The notes under the pieces were generated by a model. That model saw nothing but the letters and a program-made list of their open reading frames with translations. It did no database searches and had not been told where the DNA came from. A stretch of DNA of 64,000 nt from an uncultured Paludibaculum sp. (GTDB taxonomy: Bacteria; Acidobacteriota; Terriglobia; Bryobacterales; Bryobacteraceae), in the NCBI RefSeq assembly GCF_963665245.1, contig NZ_OY762269.1, positions 2,114,501 through 2,178,500 on the forward strand. The letters run 5' to 3'. Within the stretch, counting starts at the first letter, position 1; the number at the start of each line of letters is the position of its first letter. This document shows positions 53,699 through 63,049 of this stretch, in pieces. The position numbers were made by a program, and so were the translations under genes.

Positions 53699-55105
53699 AT
53701 GGTAGCATTGCGCTTCCGGATTCTCCTTGTTGTAGCCGCCCTGTTGGCCTTTGGCGGTGCCTTGTGGGCTCCTTTTCAGTTCGACGATCCCTCACTGCTG
53801 ACTGACGTCCCGTTGAACGCCCCGGCCGGTTGGCGGCACGTCTTCTCCGCGACACAATCCGGGCCCCTCACCTACCTCTCGTTCTGGGTCAACCTGCGCA
53901 TCTCCGACGCGCCGTGGACGTTCCACCTCGTCAGCCTGCTACTGCATCTGGCCTGCGTATGGGTGGCGTCCGGCCTCTTTCTGGAACTGCTGCCTGTGCG
54001 TGCCGCCTGGTTGGCGGCCGCGGTGTTCGCTTTCCACCCCCTGCAGACCGAGGCGGTGGCGTACGTTCTTGCCCGAGCGACGCTGCTGGCTGCGCTCTTC
54101 TGCCTGCTGTCTCTGCACTACTGGTGGCAGGGCCGGCGCTGGTGGTCGTTCGGACTGTTCCTTTGCGCCCTTCTTGCCAAGGAGGAAGTGGCTGCCTTCC
54201 CGCTACTGCTGGCCCTGCTCGAATGGTCGACCCGCCGCAACAGGCAGGCTGTCTGGCCGGCAGTCGCGATGGCCGTAGCCTCTCTGGGCGCGGGCCTGCG
54301 CACGATCTACGCCACTGGATCCGGCGTGGGAGGCCCCGCCGGCATCACGTCCTTCGACTACTTCAGCTACCAGGGCGTCGCGATCCTGCGCTATCTGCAA
54401 CTGTTGCTTGTGCCCATGGGATTCACCGTGGACGCTGAAGTGCGTGTTGCTCCGTTGATGGCCGCACTGGCCTGGGGCGTGATCGTCGTGATTGCCCTGC
54501 TCGCGTGGCGGACGGTCCGCGCCGCCCAACCCGGTTTCTGGGTTCTCGGCGGCCTGTTGCTCCTGCTGCCGAGTTCCTCGATCTTTCCGGCCGGGGACCT
54601 GGCGGCTGACCGTCGCATGTATCTGCCCCTGTTCTGCTTCGCGGCCCTCTTTGGAATGCTGATGCGCAAGGCGAATGCCCGCCTGCTGTGGGGCTACGGA
54701 GTTCTCCTGCTGCTACTCAGCGTGGCGCAGACGCGTGTGTGGCTTTCGCCCGAATCGTTATGGATGGAGGCGGCGCGGCACTCACCCGGCAAGGTGCGGC
54801 CCAAGAGGCAACTGGCGCGCGTGGTGCATCCCTTGCAGGCAGTGGAACTGATGGAGGAAGCCAAGCGACTGGCGCCGGACGATGCGGCCGTGGCGACCGA
54901 CCTCGGGCTCACCTACCTGCGCGCCGGTAAGCCGGAACTTGCGCTGGGTGAGTTCGAGCGAGCTCTGCGGAAGGATCCGTGCCTGTTCGACGCGCTGTGG
55001 AACCTGCGCCGGATGTCCGTTGTGAAGCCGCTGCCGGCCGGGTGCGCATGGACCCTCCGGCAGACGGAGCTGCTGACGCAGCCAGGGCTCAGTTCGGCGC
55101 CGTGA
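53699..55105 (+). CDS. Membrane protein with glycosyltransferase-like region and C-terminal TPR
   Basis: A 468-residue protein with about ten transmembrane segments and a C-terminal TPR-like pair (VELMEEAKRLAPDDAAVATDLGLTYLRAGKPELALGEFERAL). The N-terminal ALWAPFQFDDPSLLTD and HPLQTEAVAYVLAR loops resemble the PMT/TMTC (DUF1736-type) glycosyltransferase class. The start at 53699 is chosen because it begins the first hydrophobic segment; the frame is open to 53651. Its last 17 bases overlap the end of the convergent zinc-ribbon gene. Confidence 0.65.
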   Translation: MVALRFRILLVVAALLAFGGALWAPFQFDDPSLLTDVPLNAPAGWRHVFSATQSGPLTYLSFWVNLRISDAPWTFHLVSLLLHLACVWVASGLFLELLPVRAAWLAAAVFAFHPLQTEAVAYVLARATLLAALFCLLSLHYWWQGRRWWSFGLFLCALLAKEEVAAFPLLLALLEWSTRRNRQAVWPAVAMAVASLGAGLRTIYATGSGVGGPAGITSFDYFSYQGVAILRYLQLLLVPMGFTVDAEVRVAPLMAALAWGVIVVIALLAWRTVRAAQPGFWVLGGLLLLLPSSSIFPAGDLAADRRMYLPLFCFAALFGMLMRKANARLLWGYGVLLLLLSVAQTRVWLSPESLWMEAARHSPGKVRPKRQLARVVHPLQAVELMEEAKRLAPDDAAVATDLGLTYLRAGKPELALGEFERALRKDPCLFDALWNLRRMSVVKPLPAGCAWTLRQTELLTQPGLSSAP

Positions 55106-55877
55106 TCTCGAAAGTCGTCTTGACGAACTGCCAATCGGGCAACTCATAGACCTTGAGCTTGGTGTTCAACGGAGCTTCCACGTCCTTGGTGCCGTTGGCG
55201 GGGACCGTGCCGACTTTGGCGTCGATGACGGAGAGCGGCTCGACGTCGGCCTTGGCGTCCACTGAGGTCAGCACCACACGGAGTTCCAGGCCGGTCAGCT
55301 CGGCGGGCGAGTGGTTCACCACCGCGAAACGCACGATAGGCTTCTTGGCGTCGTTCTCCAGGATGCGCAAACCAACCACTTCCACGTACTTGGCGTACGG
55401 GTTCTTCGACGATGTACCCGGCGCATCGGTCTTGGCCGCGGCTGCATTGGAGGTCGTCCCGTTCCGCCCGACAAAGCGGTAAAGACCGAACAAGGCCCCA
55501 CCCAAAACCGCGACGGTGATAATGCCCACGAGCCAGGCCGGCGTACCCTTCTTCTGTTCGCCGATGGTGTAGACCTGCGCCGGCGGGGCATACTGCTGCT
55601 GCGGAGGAGGGGCGTACTGAGGGGGAGGCGCCGCGGCGTACTGGGGCGGCGGCTGTTGTACCGGGGGCGCGTACTGCTGTGTCGGCGGAGCGTACTGCGG
55701 TTGCGGCGGCGGTGCGGCCTGCGGCGCATATTGCGGCTGCGGGGGCTGCTGTTGAGGCGGTGCCGCCGTGGGTGGCTGCCCTCCGGCGGCCTGCTGACGC
55801 CGCTCCGCACAGGTGGGACATTCTGAGTAGGAAGGAGGGACCTCCCGGCCGCATTGGGGACATATCCAGGTGAACAT
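55089..55877 (-). CDS. Zinc-ribbon, Pro/Gln-rich, single-TM protein with FxLYD-like domain
   Basis: A 262-residue protein. A zinc ribbon at residues 5-25 (CPQCGREVPPSYSECPTC) is followed by a Tyr-Ala-Pro-Pro-Gln low-complexity stretch to about 110. A transmembrane helix lies at about 120-140 (WLVGIITVAVLGGALFGLY). A beta-sandwich FxLYD-like domain (VGLRILENDAKKPIVRFAVVN, ELTGLELRVVLTSVDAKADV) occupies the C-terminus. The ribbon is cytoplasmic and the sandwich probably periplasmic. The role is unknown. The YAPP repeats may vary in number between strains. Confidence 0.7.
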   Translation of the reverse strand: MFTWICPQCGREVPPSYSECPTCAERRQQAAGGQPPTAAPPQQQPPQPQYAPQAAPPPQPQYAPPTQQYAPPVQQPPPQYAAAPPPQYAPPPQQQYAPPAQVYTIGEQKKGTPAWLVGIITVAVLGGALFGLYRFVGRNGTTSNAAAAKTDAPGTSSKNPYAKYVEVVGLRILENDAKKPIVRFAVVNHSPAELTGLELRVVLTSVDAKADVEPLSVIDAKVGTVPANGTKDVEAPLNTKLKVYELPDWQFVKTTFEITAPN

Positions 55878-55962
55878 GTGGGTTCTTTATACTCTAGACC
55901 TTTTGGTTACTTCGCTTGTCGGAGTCATCTGATAGATGCGCGCCACGGTCCGCCGGTTGCCC

Positions 55963-57069
55963 TCATGCGATGCGATATCGTTCTATCTCCGCTGGAATCA
56001 GTTCTATGCCAAACCCGGGCTGCTGGCGGGGCGTCATGTACCCGTTCACCGGTTTCATCGGGTTGGCCAGCACGCTGTCGAACATCTTGACACCCGACGC
56101 GGCCAGGAAGTACTCGACGAAGATGGCATTCGGGATAGCGGCGCACAACTGGCTGTGGAAGTCCCAGTTGTAGTGCGGCGCGATGGGGATGTCGAGCGCG
56201 GCGGCCATGTGGGCTACCTTCATCCACTCGCTCACTCCGCCCACCACGGTGACGTCGGGTTGCAGAATCTCGGCCGCGCGAGTCTCCACCAGTTGGGCGA
56301 AGGCCCAGCGTGTCGACTCCAGTTCACCTGTGGCGACGGGTGTGCGGATCGCCTCGGCGATCTTCGCCATGGCCGAAAGATTGTCCGCGCGCACGGGCTC
56401 TTCGATCCAGAAGGGCTCGAACTCCTCCAGGCGATCCATGGCGGCGATGGCCTCCGGAGCGCTCTTCCAGCCACCATTGGCGTCGAGCAGGATGTCCACT
56501 TCGTCGCCTAGTGCTCTGCGCACGGCGCCGATGCGTTTGGCGTCTTCCCGGGACGACTGCCCGCCGACCTTCAGTTTGAGAGCCGTGAAGCCCTGCTCCA
56601 CCACGGCCGACGTCTCCCGCACGAGATCGTCGAGCGTCTGGCCTTCGCGGTAGTAGCCGCCGGTGGCATAGCAGCGCAGCCTGCGCGAGTGGACGCCCAG
56701 CAGTTCCATCACGGGTAGCCTGGCCGCTTTGCCGCGCAAGTCCCACAGGGCGATGTCGATGGCGCTGATGGTGCGGAGGGCGGCGCCGCGGCGTCCGGCC
56801 TGGATCGACTGGCGGTACATTTCGCCCCACAGATGCTCCGTATCCAGAGCGTTGGCGCCCTCCAGAATGGGCCGGTAGATCTGGTCGACCAGCGCGACCA
56901 TCGCCTTTGAGCCGTCGTACCCCAGTGTGAATCCGGTGCCGGAGAGTCCGTCCTCGGTGTGGATGGTCACAATCAGGTGGTCGCGGTGCGTGATGAGGCG
57001 CACGGCGTCGGCGACCGGCTTTGGCAAGGGGATGGAAATGGCGATGGCTTCGACTCGGAGGATCTTCAT
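55963..57069 (-). CDS. Mandelate racemase/muconate lactonizing-type enzyme (enolase superfamily)
   Basis: A 368-residue enolase-superfamily enzyme. Metal ligands are Asp197, Glu223 and Glu249 (LLDANGG, WIEEP, ATGEL). Base residues are Lys165 and Lys167 (KLKVGG), with Asp272 and His299 (APHYNW) as the His-Asp pair. These positions line up with the mandelate racemase subgroup, so it is likely a racemase or an acid-sugar dehydratase; the exact substrate is unknown. ATG 57069 faces the divergent nucleotidyltransferase-like gene 17 bases away. Confidence 0.85.
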   Translation of the reverse strand: MKILRVEAIAISIPLPKPVADAVRLITHRDHLIVTIHTEDGLSGTGFTLGYDGSKAMVALVDQIYRPILEGANALDTEHLWGEMYRQSIQAGRRGAALRTISAIDIALWDLRGKAARLPVMELLGVHSRRLRCYATGGYYREGQTLDDLVRETSAVVEQGFTALKLKVGGQSSREDAKRIGAVRRALGDEVDILLDANGGWKSAPEAIAAMDRLEEFEPFWIEEPVRADNLSAMAKIAEAIRTPVATGELESTRWAFAQLVETRAAEILQPDVTVVGGVSEWMKVAHMAAALDIPIAPHYNWDFHSQLCAAIPNAIFVEYFLAASGVKMFDSVLANPMKPVNGYMTPRQQPGFGIELIPAEIERYRIA

Positions 57070-57086
57070 CTCGCTACGATGATGGC

Positions 57087-57680
57087 ATGGAATTTCTGCT
57101 GGCAGGCGCAGCCGCTCTACATACGGTGGCGCTGCTGCCCGGCGCGTGGAACCCGCCTACGCTGGCGCATTTGGCGATGTCCGAAGCGGCTCTCTCGTGG
57201 GCGGACGGAGCCGTGCTGGTGTTGCCGCGCGCATTCCCCCATAAGGCGGCGGAAGGGGCTCCTCTGCAGCAGCGCGCCGAATGGCTGGTGCGGGTGGCCC
57301 AGTCGCGGCCTGGATTGTCGGTGGCCTGGAGCGATGGCGGCTTGTTTGTCGAAATGGCCCGAGAAGCCAGGCAGGCGACCGGCGCCGGGCGAGTGCTGCT
57401 GGTCTGCGGGACGGATGCGGCGGAACGCATTGTTGGTTGGGACTATGGTGCGGGGGACTGCATCGACCGGCAATTGGAGGAGTACGAACTGCTGGTGGCA
57501 CCCAGACAGAGTGCCTATGAGCCGCCAGCGCACCTGGCGCCGCGCATCCACACGCTGCGGCTGGGCGACGGGTGGCATGATGTATCGTCCTCCGAGGTGC
57601 GGGCACGGATTGCCGCGCACATGGAGTGGGAGAGTCTGGTGCCCTCGGAGCTCCACGAATCCGTGAGGACTGCCTACTAG
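57087..57680 (+). CDS. NadD-like nucleotidyltransferase with degenerate active-site motif
   Basis: A 197-residue protein of the cytidylyltransferase/NadD fold. The N-terminus PGAWNPPTLAHLAMSEA takes the place of the G-F-N-P-P-H-x-G-H motif: the first His is Thr and Gly is Ala, while the last His is kept. The late ISST-like motif is VSSSEVRARI. It may act weakly, on a different substrate, or not as an enzyme. ATG 57087 is chosen because the fold begins there. It overlaps the end of rpoD by 4 bases (convergent). Confidence 0.65.
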   Translation: MEFLLAGAAALHTVALLPGAWNPPTLAHLAMSEAALSWADGAVLVLPRAFPHKAAEGAPLQQRAEWLVRVAQSRPGLSVAWSDGGLFVEMAREARQATGAGRVLLVCGTDAAERIVGWDYGAGDCIDRQLEEYELLVAPRQSAYEPPAHLAPRIHTLRLGDGWHDVSSSEVRARIAAHMEWESLVPSELHESVRTAY

Positions 57681-59362
57681 TCCTGCGGACCGTGTTCCAG
57701 GAACGCCCGCAGACGATGGCTGCGGCTGGGATGACGCAGCTTGCGCAGAGCCTTGGCCTCGATCTGCCGGATGCGCTCGCGCGTGACGGCGAAGTGCTGG
57801 CCCACCTCTTCGAGGGTGTGCTCGCTGCCGTCCTGCAGGCCGAAGCGCATCTTGATGATCTTCTCTTCGCGGGGGCTGAGGGTTTTGAGGACCTCGGCCG
57901 TCTGCTCGCGCAGGTTCAGGTTGATCACCGCTTCCGATGGCGACACGACGCGCTTGTCGATGATGAAATCGCCGAGGTGCGACTCTTCTTCTTCGCCCAC
58001 GGGTGTTTCCAGTGAGATGGGCTCCTGCGCGATGCGGAGCACTTTGCGGACCTTCGGCACCGACAGGTCGAGCCGCTTGGCCAGTTCCTCGGTGGTGGGT
58101 TCGCGACCCAACTCCTGCTGCAACTGGCGTTGCGTACGCACCATCTTGTTGATGGTTTCGATCATGTGCACCGGAATGCGGATGGTGCGCGCCTGGTCGG
58201 CGATGGCGCGAGTGATGGCCTGACGGACCCACCAGGTGGCGTAGGTCGAGAATTTGTAGCCGCGCTGGTAGTCGAATTTGTCGACGGCCTTCATCAGGCC
58301 GATGTTGCCTTCCTGGATGAGGTCAAGGAACTGCAGCCCGCGGTTCGTGTAGCGTTTCGCGATGGAGACCACCAGGCGCAGGTTCGCTTCGATGAGCTGC
58401 TTCTTGGCGGCGTCGGCTTCCTCTTCGCCATGGTCATCCAGGCTGAGCGTGCGCCGCAGGTCGGTCGCCGAGGCGCCGTAGTCCTGTTCCAGGTCCTGAA
58501 TCTTCTGGCTGGCGGCTTTGAGATCCTTGCGCAGGTCCTTGACCAGATTGGGGTCGACGCGCTGCGCATCCTCGATGGCGCGCTGCAGCCGGGCGATCTC
58601 CTTCTCCAGGGGGCGGAACTGTTCCACGCACGCACGCAGGCGGCTGGAGAGGTGCCGGTAGATGGAGGAGCTGAACTGAACTTTCCGAATATCGCGAGAA
58701 ATCTTCACCAGCGAGCGGGCCAGCGCCCAGCGAGTGGCGCGATATTGCTTGGGCTTCGTGCCGCGCGGAGTAGCTATCAGCTTCAGCTTGGTCTGCTGCG
58801 CCTTCCTGAGCTGCTTGGCGATCTCTTCCACGGCCACGAGGAACTCGAGCCGCAGTTTCTCCAGCTCTTCGTCCGTCGTCAGCAGGTCGGGCAGCGACAG
58901 GACGTCGCGCAGGCTGATCTTGCCTTCTTCCACTTCCCGGGCGATCTCGAGCACTTCGCGCACTACGAGGGGAGACCGGGAGAGAGCACGGACGACCATC
59001 TTCTGGCCATGTTCGATGCGCCGGGCGAGTTCGATTTCGCCTTCGCGGGTGAGCAGCGAAACCGTGCCCATTTCGCGCAAGTACATGCGAACAGGGTCAT
59101 TGGTCTTTTCGGAACTCTCCTGGATGAGATCGGCTTCCGCGAACTCGTCGGCGTCTTCGCCCTTCTTATCCAGGTCGAGCTTGGGCTCCTCCAGCAGGTC
59201 CACACCAGCTTCGTCAAGCCCGGCCAGCAGGTCGTCGAGCTCGGGCCCGGTGTTCAGATCCTCGGGAAGGACTTCGGACACGTCGTCGTAGAGAACGTAA
59301 CCCTTTTCCTTACCCATACTGATGAGTTTTTGAAAGCGACTGTATCGTTCTTCCGTTGCCAC
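57677..59362 (-). CDS. rpoD: Primary sigma factor RpoD (sigma-70)
   Basis: A 561-residue primary sigma factor. Region 1.2 has DPVRMYLREMGTVSLL. Region 2 has RLVVSIAKRYTNRGLQFLDLIQEGN, then GYKFSTYATWWVRQAITRAI with -10 recognition. Region 3 has RIPVHMIETINKM. Region 4 has REEKIIKMRFGLQDG and the helix-turn-helix TLEEVGQHFAVTRERIRQIEAKALRKL. It guides RNA polymerase to housekeeping promoters. It is 80 bases downstream of dnaG, giving the usual dnaG-rpoD pair, here without rpsU. Confidence 0.97.
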   Translation of the reverse strand: MATEERYSRFQKLISMGKEKGYVLYDDVSEVLPEDLNTGPELDDLLAGLDEAGVDLLEEPKLDLDKKGEDADEFAEADLIQESSEKTNDPVRMYLREMGTVSLLTREGEIELARRIEHGQKMVVRALSRSPLVVREVLEIAREVEEGKISLRDVLSLPDLLTTDEELEKLRLEFLVAVEEIAKQLRKAQQTKLKLIATPRGTKPKQYRATRWALARSLVKISRDIRKVQFSSSIYRHLSSRLRACVEQFRPLEKEIARLQRAIEDAQRVDPNLVKDLRKDLKAASQKIQDLEQDYGASATDLRRTLSLDDHGEEEADAAKKQLIEANLRLVVSIAKRYTNRGLQFLDLIQEGNIGLMKAVDKFDYQRGYKFSTYATWWVRQAITRAIADQARTIRIPVHMIETINKMVRTQRQLQQELGREPTTEELAKRLDLSVPKVRKVLRIAQEPISLETPVGEEEESHLGDFIIDKRVVSPSEAVINLNLREQTAEVLKTLSPREEKIIKMRFGLQDGSEHTLEEVGQHFAVTRERIRQIEAKALRKLRHPSRSHRLRAFLEHGPQD

Positions 59363-59443
59363 GGAAACCTCGCCAGTATTCCCCTTGCCTATTGCGTCTC
59401 ACTCATATTACAACAGCGCGTCCGATGAGTAGTGCCGGGCGCG

Positions 59444-61192
59444 TCAGGATCGTTTCAGGCCGTTCAGCTCTTCCATCAACTGCAGGGCTTCCTCCATATT
59501 GCCCGATCGCTCGGCATCCTTGATGCGCCCGCGCAGATCCGCCAAATGCACGTCGCGCTCGCCCAGGGCCAACTGCTTCACGCAGGCCACAGCCTGCTCC
59601 GTAGTGAAGTTCTGACTCAGAGTATCATCGGCAAAGACCAGCGACACCAGCAGCGCCTTGTCGGGTTCGCTCAATCGCGGTTCCACGGATGAGTAGCTTG
59701 GATTCGCACCTTCCGCGATCAGTTGCAGGATTGTCTCAAATATTCGGGCAGAGCGGAATTTTGCCACAACCGCCAGGCCACGCAACACGGGCGCGATCTG
59801 CTCGCGAGCCTCGGCGTTGCCAAGCAGGGCGTGCAGCAGCAGTACCTCGTTGGCGTCGGGCGTATTCTCTTCGCGGCGCGTCACCCGGCCGCGCTTCTCG
59901 GCTGCTGCCTTGCGGAACTCATCCAACACGATGCCTGGCTCCATCTTCAGGTACTCGGCGACATCGTTTGCGACGGCCAGGCGGTCCAGTTTGTCGGGCA
60001 TCTTCTGGATAGCGGGCAGCAGGAACTGGAAGGCGGCTACGCGGCCTTCGGGCGTATGGAGGTCGAATCGGGTCCGCGCCCGGTCGGCCAGCCAGTGGAA
60101 GTAGCCGCGCGCGTTGCGCAGGGCCTCCATGTAGGCGCTGGGGCCGTTGGCTTTGATGTACTCGTCCGGATCGAGGCCGTCGGTGAGCGAAAGCACGCGC
60201 AGCCGCACGCTCTCTTCCAACAGGATGGGGATCGATTTCTCGGCGGCATTGGCGCCGGCGTTGTCGGGATCGAAGTTCAGCACGACCTCGCCAGCGTGGC
60301 GGCGCAGACTGCGTACCTGGAAGTTCGTGAGCGCCGTTCCGCATGACGCCACGACGTTGCGCACACCGGACGCATAAACGCCGATGACGTCCATGTAGCC
60401 CTCCACCAGGACGCTGAAGCCGGCTTCCTGGATGGGCTTGCGGGCCCGGTTGAGGTTATACAGGACACTCCGCTTCTGATAGACATCGGAATCACCCGAG
60501 TTCAGATACTTGGGTTCGTCTCCCTCGGCCAGCGCGCGAGCGCCGAATCCGATCACCTTGCCGGTCTCGGAGTGAATGGGGAACATCAGACGGCCGCGAA
60601 AGACGTCGTAGTGGCCGGTGCCCTCGTTGCGCAGGCGCACCAGGCCGCTGGATTCCATTTCGGCGTGAGAGAAGCCCTGTTTTTCGAAGATCCGCACCAG
60701 CATCTGGCCGCCGCGCTCCGACAGGCCGAGGCTGAATTCCTCGGCGATGGCCTGCGACAACCCGCGGTGCTTCAGGTAGGCGCGCGCCTCCTGTCCCGCC
60801 GGGGAGAACAGCAGATCACGATAGACCTTCACCGCGATCTCGTTCATTTCGTAGACCGCGCCGCGCTTTTTCGCCTCCTCATCGGCGAGGTCGGTTCGTT
60901 TGGGAAGTGGGATGCCGTTGCGTTCGGCCAGGTACTTCAGCGCCTCCCAGAAGGTGAGGCGCTCCATCTCCTGTACGAACTTGAAGACATCGCCGCCCGC
61001 GCCACAGCCAAAGCACTTGTAGAACTGATGCGTGCCGTGGACGGAGAAGGAGGGCGTCTTTTCGGTGTGGAAGGGGCAAAGCCCGACGTAGCGCGTGCCC
61101 GCGCCGCTGCGCTTCAAGCTGGGCACATACTCGCGCACCACTTGAACGATATCCACCGCCGACTTCACCTGATCGACAAGTTCTTTGTTCAC
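59444..61192 (-). CDS. dnaG: DNA primase
   Basis: A 582-residue DnaG. The N-terminal zinc-binding domain has CPFHTEKTPSF and FKCFGCGAGGD-like CHC2 residues (YKCFGCGAGG). The TOPRIM core contains VLVEGYMDVIGVYASGVRN and FDPDNAGANAA. The C-terminal part is the DnaB-binding region. It makes RNA primers for replication. It lies upstream of rpoD and is followed upstream by an envelope-sugar operon, 25 bases away, that may be transcribed with it. Confidence 0.97.
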   Translation of the reverse strand: MNKELVDQVKSAVDIVQVVREYVPSLKRSGAGTRYVGLCPFHTEKTPSFSVHGTHQFYKCFGCGAGGDVFKFVQEMERLTFWEALKYLAERNGIPLPKRTDLADEEAKKRGAVYEMNEIAVKVYRDLLFSPAGQEARAYLKHRGLSQAIAEEFSLGLSERGGQMLVRIFEKQGFSHAEMESSGLVRLRNEGTGHYDVFRGRLMFPIHSETGKVIGFGARALAEGDEPKYLNSGDSDVYQKRSVLYNLNRARKPIQEAGFSVLVEGYMDVIGVYASGVRNVVASCGTALTNFQVRSLRRHAGEVVLNFDPDNAGANAAEKSIPILLEESVRLRVLSLTDGLDPDEYIKANGPSAYMEALRNARGYFHWLADRARTRFDLHTPEGRVAAFQFLLPAIQKMPDKLDRLAVANDVAEYLKMEPGIVLDEFRKAAAEKRGRVTRREENTPDANEVLLLHALLGNAEAREQIAPVLRGLAVVAKFRSARIFETILQLIAEGANPSYSSVEPRLSEPDKALLVSLVFADDTLSQNFTTEQAVACVKQLALGERDVHLADLRGRIKDAERSGNMEEALQLMEELNGLKRS

Positions 61193-61217
61193 GGGACGAG
61201 ACTGGACTGTGCTTTCA

Positions 61218-61985
61218 TTATCGCGCGCGGTAGTCGCCGCGGCTGAAGTACTTCTCCAGCCAGCAATAGAGGGCGATGAACAGGTAGCGGCTGCCCATCT
61301 CCTTAATCTTCAGCTTTGATTCGCCAAAGCGCCGGTTGCGCCACGAGATGGGCATGACGGTCCATGAGTAGCCGCGCACGATGGTCTTCAGAGGCAGCTC
61401 CACGGTGAGGTTGAAATGCGGAGAGAGGAAGGGCCGGCAGCCCTCGATCACTTCGCGGCGATAGGCCTTGAACGCGTTCGTGGTGTCGTTGAGCGGGATG
61501 TTGAACAGAATCCGAATGAAGAAGTTCGCCGCCCGGTTGATGGCCAGTTTCAGCCAGGGGTAATCGATCACGGCGCTGCCGCGCAGGAAGCGGGAGCCGA
61601 AGACGGCGTCCCAGCCTTCATTCAGCAGTTCCCAATAGCGCACGACGTCGCGCGAGTCGTCCGATTCGTCGGCCATCATGATGACGACGGCATCGCCATG
61701 AATGTGGTCGAAGCCAAAGGTGATGGCGCGGCCAAAGCCGTGGTCGCCATTGTTCTGAACGGGGCGCAATGCGGGTACCCGGGGCATGAGTTCCTGGAGT
61801 ACTGCCCACGTGCCGTCGGTGGAGCCATCGTCCACCACGACAATCTCGTGCGCAATGCCGTGACCGCGCAACTCCACGTACAGGTGTTCCACCGTCAGGG
61901 CGACGCAGCCCTCTTCGTTGTGGGCCGGAATCACGACCGACAGCAGTTGCAGGGGATCCCGCTTCACTGCGGCGGGTGTCTTCAT
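61218..61985 (-). CDS. Family 2 glycosyltransferase, dolichol-P-mannose-synthase-like
   Basis: A 255-residue GT-A glycosyltransferase with LSVVIPAHNEEGCVALTVEHL, the VVDDGSTDGTW motif, MADESDD and the SRFLRGS region. This layout is typical of bacterial relatives of dolichol-phosphate mannosyltransferase that transfer a sugar to a polyprenyl carrier. No membrane helix is obvious. The start at 61985 overlaps the TGA of the preceding epimerase (ATGA), so the two are coupled. Confidence 0.88.
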   Translation of the reverse strand: MKTPAAVKRDPLQLLSVVIPAHNEEGCVALTVEHLYVELRGHGIAHEIVVVDDGSTDGTWAVLQELMPRVPALRPVQNNGDHGFGRAITFGFDHIHGDAVVIMMADESDDSRDVVRYWELLNEGWDAVFGSRFLRGSAVIDYPWLKLAINRAANFFIRILFNIPLNDTTNAFKAYRREVIEGCRPFLSPHFNLTVELPLKTIVRGYSWTVMPISWRNRRFGESKLKIKEMGSRYLFIALYCWLEKYFSRGDYRAR

Positions 61986-63049
61986 AGTCCGCTCAATTCC
62001 AGCCAACCCGGGTGCGCCTCGGCGTGAACGGCGATCTCCTCGACGATGGTTTCCAGGTTGAGTTTGGGCTGCCAGGCAAAATCGCGTGCGACCGCCTGGT
62101 TATCCATGACCACCCACGGGATGTCGTAGGGACGCGGGCGTGCATCGGGGGCGGGCATGTGGGGACCGAAGCGCACGTCGCACCACTGGTTCAATCGTGC
62201 CAGGGACCATGCGTTTTGCGGGCCACCCCCGGCGGTATAGATCCGCTCGCCGTCGCGGCGGCTGCTGCGCATTTGGGCGAGCAGCAGCGCTGCGAGGTCG
62301 GCGGGATGAAATGCATCGCGCACCTGCCGCCCCAGCCCCTCAAAGCCGATGTAGCGCAAAGGACGCCGGCGCAGATGGGCGTTGACCCAGTAGGCGAAGA
62401 TGCCCTGATCCGGCGTGCCGAACTGACCGGCCCCGGCGAGCACGCCGCAGCGTGTGATCCAGACCGGAAAGTCGAAGGCGGCACCGTATTCCAACGCCAT
62501 CACTTCGGACGCCAGCTTGGTGGCGCCGTAGAGAGAGATGGGTGCGGTCGTCGAAAAGGTGACGTTGATGCCGGCCGCACTGACGCCGGGTGGGCAGGGC
62601 TGGGTGTCGTCCAGAACGAACCCGCCGTCTTCCACGCGAAGCGGCAAACCCGCGAGCAGTGGGATGGAATAAACCCGGCTGCTGCTGAGTAGCAAAACGC
62701 CCGCGGCGTGGAGCTTGGCGTATTCGAGGATGTTGCCCAGGCTGGCCAGGTTGTGCTCGAAGAGTTGACGGCTGCTGCCCCCACCGGCGACGCCGGCCAG
62801 TACGCTGGGGTTCGCGGCCGCGTCGATCACCCAGTCCACCGCGGGTAGAGCCGCTACGTCGCTGGCGGAGCGGATGTCTCCGTGAACGAATTCGACGCCC
62901 AACGCCTTCAGCGACTGGCGGTTCGTTTCCGCGCCCGCGCGCATCAGATTGTCGATGCCGACGATACGCAGACCTTCGGCTCGAGCCAGCAGCGAACGCG
63001 CCAGCGCACTGCCGACAAAACCGCAAACGCCGGTGATGAGGATTCTCAT
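61982..63049 (-). CDS. NAD-dependent epimerase/dehydratase
   Basis: A 355-residue extended-SDR enzyme. The Rossmann motif is ILITGVCGFVGSAL and the SDR YxxxK motif is LYGATK. RDAFHPADLAALLL follows in the C-terminal part. It modifies a nucleotide-linked sugar. Both ends overlap neighbours by the ATGA arrangement, so it is the middle gene of a three-gene operon with the partial epimerase upstream and the glycosyltransferase downstream. The long frame to 63430 is rejected. Confidence 0.88.
   Translation of the reverse strand: MRILITGVCGFVGSALARSLLARAEGLRIVGIDNLMRAGAETNRQSLKALGVEFVHGDIRSASDVAALPAVDWVIDAAANPSVLAGVAGGGSSRQLFEHNLASLGNILEYAKLHAAGVLLLSSSRVYSIPLLAGLPLRVEDGGFVLDDTQPCPPGVSAAGINVTFSTTAPISLYGATKLASEVMALEYGAAFDFPVWITRCGVLAGAGQFGTPDQGIFAYWVNAHLRRRPLRYIGFEGLGRQVRDAFHPADLAALLLAQMRSSRRDGERIYTAGGGPQNAWSLARLNQWCDVRFGPHMPAPDARPRPYDIPWVVMDNQAVARDFAWQPKLNLETIVEEIAVHAEAHPGWLELSGL

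Noticed and set aside
58130..59428. Plus-strand frame of 432 codons
   Set aside because: Antisense to rpoD.
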